Below the pieces are notes generated by a model. That model saw nothing but the letters and a program-made list of their open reading frames with translations, was not told the DNA's origin and made no database searches. Below, in pieces: positions 15,555 to 23,133 of a stretch of DNA of 23,690 nt. Source of the stretch: an uncultured Muribaculaceae bacterium (GTDB taxonomy: Bacteria; Bacteroidota; Bacteroidia; Bacteroidales; Muribaculaceae); contig CAJUBL010000047.1 of the NCBI GenBank assembly GCA_910584665.1, positions 1 to 23,690 on the forward strand, given 5' to 3'. Position 1 is the stretch's first letter. Each line of letters starts with the position of its first letter. A program made the position numbers and the translations under genes.

Positions 15555-15585
15555 CAAAGGTAACACAATAAAATTGAACGCCAAT
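15555..15585 (-). promoter_or_regulatory. Promoter of the TPR gene
   Basis: Minus-strand -7 box TACCTTTG (15555-15562) fits TAnnTTTG exactly; the -33 box is ATTG (15582-15585), one base off TTTG, at 19-base spacing. It gives a leader of roughly 50 bases. The rest of the 211-base gap (15496-15706) shows no gene. Confidence 0.65.
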
Positions 15586-15706
15586 CAAGGGACGATACCC
15601 CGCCACCAATATTAACAACAATTAACTAATCGGAAAGTGTACGAAAACCGGCGTCAGATAAACGGTTCAGAATATACTGAAAGAGTATCCGTGAGAGCAC
15701 ATCTCG

Positions 15707-16540
15707 TTAAAGCTGACTGTGATATCGGACAAGACCATCCATCGGATCGGCAGAGACTGATGCTATCGCATAGCCGCGACGGACAGCGACCCGTTCCAGT
15801 TCAGAACCGAAGTGTGCGGCTACCGAACCAACAAAACCAAGACGCCGGCAATCCGTATCATACCTCTCGATATTGCGCTCGAAAAAACGGTCAAATTCAT
15901 CTTCAACCATCAAGGCAACCTCCGGAACAGACATCAGTCCGCGTATCATCGGGACAAGCGACGCAAGAAAAACGTTGGCTCCGGGCTTACGGTATACCTG
16001 CGTTATAACCCCGGCCAGATCAAGTCCTACCTGACTATGCCAGATGTCCATAGCCTCCGCAGGCAAAAGCCGTTTGAACAGGTCTCCGACAAACCGCCGG
16101 CCCAACGACGCACCACTCCCCTCGTCGCCAAGGATATAACCTAAAGACGGAACATTGTCAACTATATACGCCCCATCATACAGACATGTATTCGACCCTG
16201 TTCCCAGTATACATGCTATGCCTGCCTCCCGCCCGAGTATCGACCTCGACGCCCCCAGCATATCGCTCTCTACAACGACACGGGAAGCCCTTGCATGACC
16301 GAGAGCACCGGCAACAATCCTGCGCTGACATTCTCCGACTACTCCTGCGCCATAATAATATATCGTATCGACATGGCGGCCTGCAAGCCAAGGCAAAACA
16401 ACATCGTTTATGGTCGCCGTAACAGTCTCCGGCGACATTGTCGCGGCATTAATTCCAGGAGAGCGCATCATGTCCCGTACTCCCCCATCGACAAGACACC
16501 AGCATGTCTTGGTACTTCCGGCATCGGCTATAAGAATCAT
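15707..16540 (-). CDS. BadF/BadG-family ATPase (N-acetylglucosamine-kinase-like)
   Basis: A 277-residue actin-fold sugar-kinase-type protein. The start at 16540 places the phosphate-1 loop ADAGSTKT (residues 5-12) at the N-terminus as in the family; the upstream in-frame Met at 16570 overlaps the promoter. Other parts: YYYGAGVVGECQRR (about 65-78), ESDMLGASRSILG (96-108, substrate/metal region), the phosphate-2 motif IACILGTGSNTCLYDG (110-125), GYILGDEGSGASLGRR (134-149), and adenosine motif GFVGSVAAHFGSEL near the end. Members phosphorylate amino sugars such as GlcNAc; the exact substrate is unproven. It is divergent from the beta-helix lipoprotein gene. Confidence 0.88.
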   Translation of the reverse strand: MILIADAGSTKTCWCLVDGGVRDMMRSPGINAATMSPETVTATINDVVLPWLAGRHVDTIYYYGAGVVGECQRRIVAGALGHARASRVVVESDMLGASRSILGREAGIACILGTGSNTCLYDGAYIVDNVPSLGYILGDEGSGASLGRRFVGDLFKRLLPAEAMDIWHSQVGLDLAGVITQVYRKPGANVFLASLVPMIRGLMSVPEVALMVEDEFDRFFERNIERYDTDCRRLGFVGSVAAHFGSELERVAVRRGYAIASVSADPMDGLVRYHSQL

Positions 16541-16554
16541 ATTCAATTTTTTCT

Positions 16555-16585
16555 CAAAGATAAAACACAATTTCCATACCGCAAA
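16555..16585 (-). promoter_or_regulatory. Promoter of the BadF-family gene, very close to its start codon
   Basis: Minus-strand -33 TTTG (16582-16585), 19-base spacer, -7 TATCTTTG (16555-16562): full consensus match. Only 14 bases separate the -7 box from the ATG, so the transcript should have a leader of about ten bases or less. Confidence 0.75.
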
Positions 16586-16636
16586 ATAAAAACTCGGTCA
16601 ACAATATTAATCACTCAGTCAACGTTTAAAACATTG

Positions 16637-18058
16637 ATGAAACACATACAGCTCTACATATCATTGACAATCATCAGCTCTGTCGCCATACTGACAGGAT
16701 GCATCGAAGACGGTTTCACAACATCCCCGTCAAGCCAGCCACGCTACTCCGTCGACACCCTTGCCCTCGGCACACTATTCACCGCAGAGCCCACTCCCAC
16801 CTATTCTTTCAAGATCTTCAACCCACACGACAAGGCACTGAACATAAGCAGTATCACTATGCGTGACGATCCCGACCGCAACTTCCGCCTCAATGTCGAC
16901 GGAATATCCGGCAACAGGTTCACAGACATCGAGATACGCCACAACGACTCGATATTCGTTTTCGTCGAAGCTACTCTGCCCGACCTGGGACTCGACCGGC
17001 CAACGGCCTACAAACGGCACATCGACATCACCACCAACGGTGTCACATCGACAGTAGTGATAACTGCCACCGGACTCGACGCGACCAGACTTAAAGGCGA
17101 AATCATAACTACCGACACATACCTTAATGCCTTACGTCCATACATCATATATGATACCCTCAGAGTAGCACACGGCTCCACCCTCACTCTCGAGGCCGGC
17201 ACAAAACTGCATTTTCACGACGGTGCCTCACTCGTGGTCGACGGCACGCTGCAATCACTCGGCACTCCCGATGCGATAGTCGAAATGACCGGTGACCGCC
17301 ATGGCAATGTAGTGGGACGTGTAGATTATGAAATCATGTCCGGACAATGGGACGGCGTCTACTTTTCTCCAAGCAGTAGCGCCAGCAATCTGAAATATAC
17401 ATCAATACGAAACACCATCGACGGTGTCACCGTCGACTCGGTGCCATATACCGACGACACCCCATCGCTACGGTTACTCAACTGCCAGCTGCGCAACTCC
17501 AAAGGATACGTCCTGGTCTCATACTTCTCAGCCATCGAAGCTCTCGGATGTGAACTCGCCGACGCGTCCCTTGGAGTGGTAGCACTACAAGGAGGAACAG
17601 CACGACTGGTGAACTGCACCATAGCCAACTACTACCTTTTCAGCGTGCTCGGAGGGCCGGCACTGCAGTTCTACCACAGCGACACCGAGAATGCCGTTCC
17701 CGGCACAGACCAGCCTCTGCTCTCCGCGGCCATTGACAACTGCATCATCTACGGCAACGGCACAGACCTTTCGCACGGCGACCTTACAGGCACCGATATC
17801 ATCCTGCGCAACTGTCTGCTGAAAAGCGAAGGCAGTGACGACGACAATTTCATCTCATGCCTTTGGGCACTCGACCCGCTGTACGGCACCGTACGCCAGG
17901 ACTACCACTTCGACTACCGCCTGCAGCCCGAATCGCCGGCTATCGGCAGTGCCGATCCCGAACTGATCCCGTCCGAACTGACCGACGACCTCTACGGTCA
18001 CCCGCGCCTCCCGGATCCCAACCTCGGCGCCTACGCCCTGCCCCTCCCCTCAGAATGA
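16637..18058 (+). CDS. Beta-helix lipoprotein (choice-of-anchor Q type)
   Basis: I take the start at 16637 (MKHIQLYISLTIISSVAILTGC), a lipoprotein signal with Cys22; the longer ORF reads back through the divergent gene. Product is 473 residues. Residues after the Cys (IEDG) are acidic, so it may be surface-exposed. An Ig-like beta domain (about 33-148) is followed by LEAGTKLHFHDGASLVVDGT and a series of beta-helix turns (about 170-430: LRLLNCQLRNS, ARLVNCTIANYY, IDNCIIYGNGTD, ILRNCLLKSEG). The C-terminus (SPAIGSADPELI, DDLYGHPRLPDPNLGAYA) is the pattern of choice-of-anchor Q proteins. Likely glycan- or surface-binding; no catalytic acids could be assigned. Monocistronic by position. Confidence 0.8.
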   Translation: MKHIQLYISLTIISSVAILTGCIEDGFTTSPSSQPRYSVDTLALGTLFTAEPTPTYSFKIFNPHDKALNISSITMRDDPDRNFRLNVDGISGNRFTDIEIRHNDSIFVFVEATLPDLGLDRPTAYKRHIDITTNGVTSTVVITATGLDATRLKGEIITTDTYLNALRPYIIYDTLRVAHGSTLTLEAGTKLHFHDGASLVVDGTLQSLGTPDAIVEMTGDRHGNVVGRVDYEIMSGQWDGVYFSPSSSASNLKYTSIRNTIDGVTVDSVPYTDDTPSLRLLNCQLRNSKGYVLVSYFSAIEALGCELADASLGVVALQGGTARLVNCTIANYYLFSVLGGPALQFYHSDTENAVPGTDQPLLSAAIDNCIIYGNGTDLSHGDLTGTDIILRNCLLKSEGSDDDNFISCLWALDPLYGTVRQDYHFDYRLQPESPAIGSADPELIPSELTDDLYGHPRLPDPNLGAYALPLPSE

Positions 18059-18118
18059 CATCAAATCACTGTTTCAAATGTACAAAAGGAGATGTGGAGA
18101 CCAACCACTCCCATCTAA

Positions 18119-18278
18119 GAAACTGTTTAAAATTAATATCACTTTGTTTTTTAAGAATCTTACCGGCGTATTTTTGTCTGCTCTTCGGTCACATAGCTAC
18201 GGCTACGCCTCATCACAAACAAAAAATACATCCGATAATCTCTCTCAAAATCAGCATCATATTAATTTAAACAGTTTC
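18119..18278. mobile_element. MITE-like element with terminal inverted repeats
   Basis: About 160 bases bounded by GAAACTGTTTAAAATTAATAT (left, 18119-18139) and its near-perfect complement (right end at 18278, one base shorter), with TAA on both outer flanks (18116-18118, 18279-18281). Inside are a second inverted repeat (GTATTTTTGT 18168-18177 / ACAAAAAATAC 18219-18229) and a small central stem TAGC-TACG-GCTA. It is AT-rich between two GC-richer genes and codes for nothing convincing. The 3-base TNA target duplication fits a non-autonomous relative of an IS5-type element, which is inference. It fills most of the 333-base gap between the beta-helix gene and the first rhomboid; the remainder (18059-18115) shows nothing. 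Confidence 0.7.
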
Positions 18279-18340
18279 TAAATAGTGTTATAAATCTGAT
18301 AAATTATTGCCGGCTCACCCGCGGCATCAGAATTTTTTGT

Positions 18341-18348
18341 TATTTTTG
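18341..18348 (+). promoter_or_regulatory. Partial promoter of the rhomboid operon
   Basis: The -7 box TATTTTTG fits TAnnTTTG and is followed by GC, 44 bases before the first rhomboid start. No TTTG lies 19-21 bases upstream, so the -33 box is missing or degenerate. Confidence 0.5.
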
Positions 18349-18391
18349 CATTATCGGGCGACAAAACCATCCCGTTTTTCACTTTCAGACT

Positions 18392-19147
18392 ATGAATTTA
18401 GGATTTCTTTGGCGGCAAATGCCGCCTGTAACCAAAAATCTGCTAATAATCAATGTCATAATATGGGCCGCAATCAATCTGTTCGGCTCACGTTACGGCA
18501 GTTCGATTATGAACTACGGTGCGTTGCATTATTTCACGTCAAGCGACTTTCTGCCATCACAGCTCTTCACCTACATGTTCATGCATGAAGGATTTGCCCA
18601 CCTGTTTTTCAACATGTTCGCATTGTTCATGTTTGGAGGAATAATCGAGCGTACTCTGGGCAGCAAACGGTTCCTCTTCTACTACGTATCGTGTGGCCTG
18701 GGTGCAGCACTTATACAGGAGGGGGTCTTTGCAATCATAGTCAACCACATTGAAAACATCATAGGAAACCCGCTGGCACTCGACGAGATAGCCCGGAACG
18801 GCGCCAACGCTATCCACGAGGGCAAGAACTATATTGATCCTGACATGGCACGCCTCAACGCGCTTATCAACATACCCACACTCGGAGCCTCCGGAGCTGT
18901 CTACGGCATACTGCTTGCATTCGGATTCCTGTTTCCACGTCAGCCTATCTTCCTGATGTTCATTCCGGTACCCATACAGGCACGCTGGATGGTTCTCGGC
19001 TATGGCGTAATCGAACTCCTGCAGGCCATGAACAATAACCCGGCCGACAATGTGGCTCATCTGGCCCACCTCGGAGGCATGATATTCGGTCTTCTGATGC
19101 TGCTCTACTGGCGTCACAAAGGGCTTTTCAATCAACGTTTTTACTAA
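18392..19147 (+). CDS. Rhomboid-family intramembrane serine protease
   Basis: A 251-residue polytopic protein cutting transmembrane helices of other proteins in the inner membrane. Diagnostic features are HEGFAHLFFNMFALFMFGG (65-83, with the conserved H..xN region), the catalytic serine Ser167 in GASGAVYG and the catalytic histidine His226 in AHLGG. About six hydrophobic segments are seen. A loop of around 50 residues (112-160) before the Ser helix is rich in charged residues. The stop TAA overlaps the next ATG by one base, so the two rhomboids are translationally coupled. Substrate unknown. Confidence 0.95.
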   Translation: MNLGFLWRQMPPVTKNLLIINVIIWAAINLFGSRYGSSIMNYGALHYFTSSDFLPSQLFTYMFMHEGFAHLFFNMFALFMFGGIIERTLGSKRFLFYYVSCGLGAALIQEGVFAIIVNHIENIIGNPLALDEIARNGANAIHEGKNYIDPDMARLNALINIPTLGASGAVYGILLAFGFLFPRQPIFLMFIPVPIQARWMVLGYGVIELLQAMNNNPADNVAHLAHLGGMIFGLLMLLYWRHKGLFNQRFY

Positions 19148-19920
19148 TGCACTCTTTAAAAAACATATATCGTAACACAAGTATTCCGCTACGACTCATA
19201 ATAATCAACGTGGCAGTACTGCTAACCATCTATACCGTGGCATTTGTGACCTCGGTCACAGGTGCACGCATTGATATCGCCACGCTGTTTCTGGATCTGC
19301 CATCCGGATTTGGATTCATGTACCATCCCTGGACGGCAATCACTTACATGTTCACACACACCGATATCATGCATTGCCTGTTCAATATGCTGTGGTTATA
19401 CTGGTTCGGCAGACTGTGTGAAGACCTGTCGTCGCCCCGACATACCGTAACAGTCTATCTCGCCGGCGGCGTAGGCGGAGCCATCACCTTCGTGACAGCC
19501 AGCCTGATATGGCCTTACAACATAGGCGGATACCTCGAAGGAGCATCGGCTGCAGTGATGGCAATAGTAGCATCGGCAGCCTGCACATCTCCCAACATGA
19601 AATTGAATCTGCTGTTCCTTGGAAGCGTCAGAATCAAATGGATAGCACTCGTGACTGTTATAATATTCGCTCTGGGACTTACCGGCAACAATGCAGGCGC
19701 ACATGCGGCCCATCTGGGCGGCATCGCCGTCGGAGCCATAACCGCACTGATCGGACGTACGCGACGTCCACGCTACAATCAAATGTCGGCCAAGCAGTTA
19801 AACGACCTTGAGGCACGCGCCGAGCTCGACCGTCTTCTTGACAAAGTACGGCGCTCAGGCTACAATTCACTCACAGCCATGGAACGAAGCAGACTTGTAG
19901 ATCTGAGTCATAGGGTCTGA
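19147..19920 (+). CDS. Second rhomboid-family protease with cytoplasmic tail
   Basis: A 257-residue rhomboid paralogue of the preceding protein. It keeps THTDIMHCLFNMLWLYWFGR (70-89), catalytic Ser134 in GASAAV (Ala replaces the second Gly of GxSG) and His189 in AHAAHLGG, so the dyad is intact. After the last membrane helix comes a soluble helical tail (about 205-257) with ARAELDRLLDKVRRSGYNSL and a short basic end, a tail I recall from other Bacteroidetes rhomboids. It begins one base inside the previous stop. The pair may act on different substrates or form a complex; the sequence does not show which. Confidence 0.93.
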   Translation: MHSLKNIYRNTSIPLRLIIINVAVLLTIYTVAFVTSVTGARIDIATLFLDLPSGFGFMYHPWTAITYMFTHTDIMHCLFNMLWLYWFGRLCEDLSSPRHTVTVYLAGGVGGAITFVTASLIWPYNIGGYLEGASAAVMAIVASAACTSPNMKLNLLFLGSVRIKWIALVTVIIFALGLTGNNAGAHAAHLGGIAVGAITALIGRTRRPRYNQMSAKQLNDLEARAELDRLLDKVRRSGYNSLTAMERSRLVDLSHRV

Positions 19921-19947
19921 ATATAAAACATTCTTTACCGTACGATA

Positions 19948-21084
19948 ATGAAGAGCCTACTGAAATTCATACTGACTGTCATAAACATCGCTGTCATAGC
20001 GGCACTGCTATTCTCCGGATACGGCGGTCACTTCAACCCCTCGGTTTCTTCCATACCCGGAATAGCACTTATGCTCTTCCCTCTTATTTTAGCGACAACC
20101 TGCCTGCTGCTCATTATTGACATCATATCATGGCGACGCCTGACATTCCTGCCTGCTCTTGCCTTACTGCTCTGTGCGGTCCCTATCTGGAACTTCTGCC
20201 CGCTGAACATCGGAACGCCGAAGATCGGCGACAACTACACCCGACTGAAAATACTGACATATAACGCTTTCAATTTTGACAACTACCACCACAGGGATAG
20301 CGCGACATATAACAATACAATGTCCACCATACTCTCAACCGACGCCGACATCGTGTGCCTCCAGGAATCACTCTATGACGATCCGTCCACATGGAATATA
20401 GACAGCACACAGATTGACAGCGTATTGACACGCTACCCACACCGTCTTCACGGCTATGGCACACTCGCGATATGGTCACGCTACCCTATGGAGGAGGTAA
20501 GAATGATACAGCCTGAGGACCCGTCAGGAATGTTCATGTGTGTGAAGGTCGATGTCAAAGGTACCGGACTCACCCTATACAACATACACCTTCAGTCACT
20601 CGGGCTTAATAACATCGACAAAGAACTATATGGCAGTATCACACGCCGTCCCACCACCGACAAACTCGAAAACGCCCGTAACGGTTTCATATCCAAACTG
20701 TCACATGCTATGAAGCGTCGGGCTGTACAAGCCCGCTCACTACGCGGACAAATAGACAGCATCGGAGGCCGGAACATACTCGTAGCCGGAGATTTCAATG
20801 ATATCGAAGACTGTTACGCCCAGCGCGTCATCGAAGGAAAGACCCTGCACAGCACTTTTGCCACAGTCGGTTGCGGTCCCACAGTGACATACTATGCCAA
20901 CCGCTTCTATTTCAACATCGACCACATCCTGTATGGCGGTGATTTACAAGCCATCGAGTACCTTAGAGGTGAGAGCAGAGCCAGCGACCACTATCCTGTA
21001 TGCGGAGTGTATGCAATACCTTTAAAATCAAAAGATTATTACCATGACCGAACCTCAGATAATACAACTGCCCAAAATCTGTGA
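19948..21084 (+). CDS. Membrane-anchored endonuclease/exonuclease/phosphatase family protein
   Basis: A 378-residue protein with three N-terminal hydrophobic helices (about 7-25, 38-58, 67-84), then an EEP catalytic domain (100-360). The catalytic set is complete: Asn in LTYNAFNF (103-110), Glu140 in CLQES, His in YNIHLQSLG, Asp and Asn in AGDFNDIED, and the terminal Asp-His in RASDHYPV. Family members hydrolyse phosphodiester or phosphomonoester bonds in nucleic acids, phospholipids or inositol phosphates. The active side relative to the membrane and the substrate are not evident. It is 27 bases after the second rhomboid. Its last 41 bases overlap the start of the first FdtA-like gene in another frame. 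Confidence 0.9.
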   Translation: MKSLLKFILTVINIAVIAALLFSGYGGHFNPSVSSIPGIALMLFPLILATTCLLLIIDIISWRRLTFLPALALLLCAVPIWNFCPLNIGTPKIGDNYTRLKILTYNAFNFDNYHHRDSATYNNTMSTILSTDADIVCLQESLYDDPSTWNIDSTQIDSVLTRYPHRLHGYGTLAIWSRYPMEEVRMIQPEDPSGMFMCVKVDVKGTGLTLYNIHLQSLGLNNIDKELYGSITRRPTTDKLENARNGFISKLSHAMKRRAVQARSLRGQIDSIGGRNILVAGDFNDIEDCYAQRVIEGKTLHSTFATVGCGPTVTYYANRFYFNIDHILYGGDLQAIEYLRGESRASDHYPVCGVYAIPLKSKDYYHDRTSDNTTAQNL

Positions 21085-21454
21085 CCCGAGGGGTAATCTT
21101 TCGTTCATCCAGAACGGTGAACACCTGGACTTCGACATGCAACGCTGCTACTGGATATATGATGTACCCGGCGGCGAGGTGAGGCACGGCCATGCTTTCA
21201 GGACACAGCACGAGCTCATTGTAGCACTGGCAGGCAGCTTTGACGTGGTACTTGATGACGGGCATGGCCCGGCACGCCATCATCTTGCACGTTCTTATTA
21301 CGGACTCTATGTACCGCCGATGACCTGGCGCACAATTGACAATTTCTCCACATGCTCGGTTGCCATGATATTATCTTCGGATATATACAACCCGTCAGAC
21401 TATATCGAAGATTTCCAGGAATTTATAAAACTAAAGAGTAATGGGAAACAATAA
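21044..21454 (+). CDS. FdtA/QdtA-like sugar 3,4-ketoisomerase cupin, copy 1 (altered active site)
   Basis: A 136-residue cupin of the FdtA/WxcM-like family, which isomerise dTDP-4-keto-6-deoxyglucose to the 3-keto sugar. Family features: DPRGNLSFI (14-22), LAGSFDVVLDDG (62-73), YGLYVPPMTWRTIDNFS (86-102), SDIYNPSDYIEDFQEF (112-127). In the active-site motif usually RGxHAH, this copy reads RHGHAF: the first His is kept (His50), but the second is Phe52. In known enzymes both His residues matter, so this copy may be inactive, a partner of copy 2, or act on another substrate. Overlaps the preceding gene by 41 bases and the following one by 14. Confidence 0.88.
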   Translation: MTEPQIIQLPKICDPRGNLSFIQNGEHLDFDMQRCYWIYDVPGGEVRHGHAFRTQHELIVALAGSFDVVLDDGHGPARHHLARSYYGLYVPPMTWRTIDNFSTCSVAMILSSDIYNPSDYIEDFQEFIKLKSNGKQ

Positions 21455-21887
21455 CTCGCATGCATCGTCGTCAGTCTCGCGATGCGACATCGTCGAACTG
21501 CCGCGTCACCGTCATCCCAACGGTTCGCTGAGTGTGGTAGAGAATACCCCTGAGTTTCCGTTCCAGATACGCCGCGTGTTCTATCTGTATGACGTCCCGG
21601 GCGATTCCAACCGGGGAGGACACTCACATCATGTCGCACGTGAACTGATTATCGCAGCGGGAGGCAGTTTTGACGTCACTCTTGACGACGGCTGTGATAA
21701 ACGTGTCTATACGCTCAACCGTCCATACCGCGCCCTGTATGTCGAGGCAGGCATATGGCGCAGCATCGACAACTTCTCGTCCGGCTCTGTCTGTCTGGTA
21801 CTTACGTCAGAATTATTTGACGAAGCCGACTATGTACGCGATTACGCGACATTCAGACAGCTTACATCCTGCAAATCCGACCGTTAA
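21441..21887 (+). CDS. FdtA/QdtA-like sugar 3,4-ketoisomerase cupin, copy 2
   Basis: A 148-residue cupin, paralogue of the preceding protein. It keeps both active-site histidines in RGGHSHH (His61, His63) as well as GGSFDVTLDDG (74-84), YRALYVEAGIWRSIDNFSSG (96-115) and SELFDEADYVRDYATF (123-138). It is therefore the likely active isomerase, giving a dTDP-3-keto-6-deoxyhexose for the aminotransferase 3 bases downstream. Whether the product has galacto (FdtA) or gluco (QdtA) configuration cannot be told. Short N-terminal extension of about 13 residues; the start overlaps the end of copy 1 by 14 bases, consistent with coupled translation. Confidence 0.9.
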   Translation: MGNNNSHASSSVSRCDIVELPRHRHPNGSLSVVENTPEFPFQIRRVFYLYDVPGDSNRGGHSHHVARELIIAAGGSFDVTLDDGCDKRVYTLNRPYRALYVEAGIWRSIDNFSSGSVCLVLTSELFDEADYVRDYATFRQLTSCKSDR

Positions 21888-21890
21888 GCC

Positions 21891-23018
21891 ATGGACAAAA
21901 CAATACCGTTCCTTGATCTAAAACGACTCAACGCCCCCTACGCAGAGAAAATCGCCGAAGCAGTGACACGCGTATCCCTCTCCGGCCGATACATCGGCGG
22001 AGAGGAAGTCGAAGCTTTTGAAAACGAATTGGCCGGCTACCTGCAAGTCAGACATACAGTCGGGGTAAGTAACGGACTCGATGCCTTACGTCTTATAATG
22101 CTGGGATACATCGAATCGGGAAGACTAAAGCCCGGCGATGAAGTCATAGTGCCAGCCAACACTTACATTGCCAGCATTTTAGCCATCAGCCACGCAGGCC
22201 TTAAACCTGTCCTCGCCGAGCCGTCGTCCGATACGCTAAATCTCAATACCTCGCTGATTGAAAGGCATATAACAGAGAACACCCGCGCCATTATGATTGT
22301 ACACCTTTACGGCCGTTCCTGCTGGGACTCAATCCTCATGGAGACCGCCAGACGGCACAACCTGCTGATAATCGAGGACAACGCGCAAGGCATCGGGTCG
22401 ACGTCAGCTATCCCCGGGTTATCCGGCGGTAATAAAACAGGCAGTCTGGGAAACGCCGCCGCATTAAGTTTTTATCCCACTAAAAATCTTGGTGCTCAAG
22501 GAGATGCAGGTGCAGTAGCAACCGACGACACCGATCTCGCCAACGCTATCAGGGCATTGGCCAACTACGGCAGCGATCGTCGTTATCACAATATATATCA
22601 GGGATTCAACTGCCGCATGGACCCGATACAGGCCGCCGTGCTCAGGGTCAAGCTACCATATCTCGACCGCGATAACCGGCGGCGACGCGAGATAGCATCA
22701 GCCTATGCCGGTCTCATCACCAGTCCGTCAATCCGCCTTCATATTGTAACCCCGCCCGAATCAACCAACTACCATCAGTTTATAATCGAAACTGCACAAC
22801 GGGACATTCTGCGGAGTCATCTTGCCGACCGGGGGATAGGCACAGACATCCATTATGCAGTCCCGCCACACAGACAGCCATGCTACGCCAGACAATTCGC
22901 CGGTCAGAATTTCCCGATAACCGACCGAATAGCCGGCAGAGTCCTCAGTCTCCCGATAGCTCCCTATCTCACAGACAGCGAAATAGAAACAATAGCAACC
23001 GCCATCAGAAATTTCTAA
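21891..23018 (+). CDS. DegT/DnrJ/EryC1/StrS sugar aminotransferase (FdtB-like)
   Basis: PLP-dependent aminotransferase of nucleotide-sugar synthesis, 375 residues, full length. Motifs: PFLDLKRLNAPY (6-17), SGRYIGGEEVEAFE (31-44), GVSNGLDALRL (58-68), PANTYIASILAI (88-99), EDNAQGIGS (162-170, PLP-ring Asp163 and Gln166), and the Schiff-base Lys198 in SFYPTKNLGAQGDAGAV, followed by NYGSDRRYHN and G.NCRMDPIQAAVL. Next to two FdtA-like isomerases it most likely makes dTDP-3-amino-3,6-dideoxyhexose for a capsule or O-antigen-type glycan. An N-acetyltransferase would be expected next, but an insertion sequence follows instead. Confidence 0.95.
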   Translation: MDKTIPFLDLKRLNAPYAEKIAEAVTRVSLSGRYIGGEEVEAFENELAGYLQVRHTVGVSNGLDALRLIMLGYIESGRLKPGDEVIVPANTYIASILAISHAGLKPVLAEPSSDTLNLNTSLIERHITENTRAIMIVHLYGRSCWDSILMETARRHNLLIIEDNAQGIGSTSAIPGLSGGNKTGSLGNAAALSFYPTKNLGAQGDAGAVATDDTDLANAIRALANYGSDRRYHNIYQGFNCRMDPIQAAVLRVKLPYLDRDNRRRREIASAYAGLITSPSIRLHIVTPPESTNYHQFIIETAQRDILRSHLADRGIGTDIHYAVPPHRQPCYARQFAGQNFPITDRIAGRVLSLPIAPYLTDSEIETIATAIRNF

Positions 23019-23133
23019 ACGCAGAAAAATCAGACGCGAACCCTTTCGGAGTAATCTTTACAGCAAAACTACGGCGACGGTGTCGCCGAGGAAAAGACGG
23101 GTCAGCGGATTTTCCTGGTGGGTGGGGAAGATG
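23019..23133 (-). mobile_element. Probable outer end of the ISL3-family insertion sequence
   Basis: This 115-base stretch lies between the aminotransferase stop and the transposase stop. It contains a GC-rich hairpin CGGCGAC-GGT-GTCGCCG (about 23072-23088). From about 23038 the sequence GAACCCTTTCGGAG resembles the terminal repeat style of ISL3 elements, so the IS end is probably within some 20 bases of the aminotransferase stop. The other end is outside the window, so neither the inverted repeat nor the target duplication can be confirmed. Confidence 0.45.

Noticed and set aside
18078..18281. Small plus-strand ORFs inside the MITE-like element
   Set aside because: They are made of the inverted-repeat sequence itself, with no start context or protein-like composition; the element is better explained as non-coding.
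18557..19180. Minus-strand ORF of 207 codons across the first rhomboid
   Set aside because: The plus frame carries the full rhomboid dyad; the minus product is Cys/Glu/His-rich shadow.
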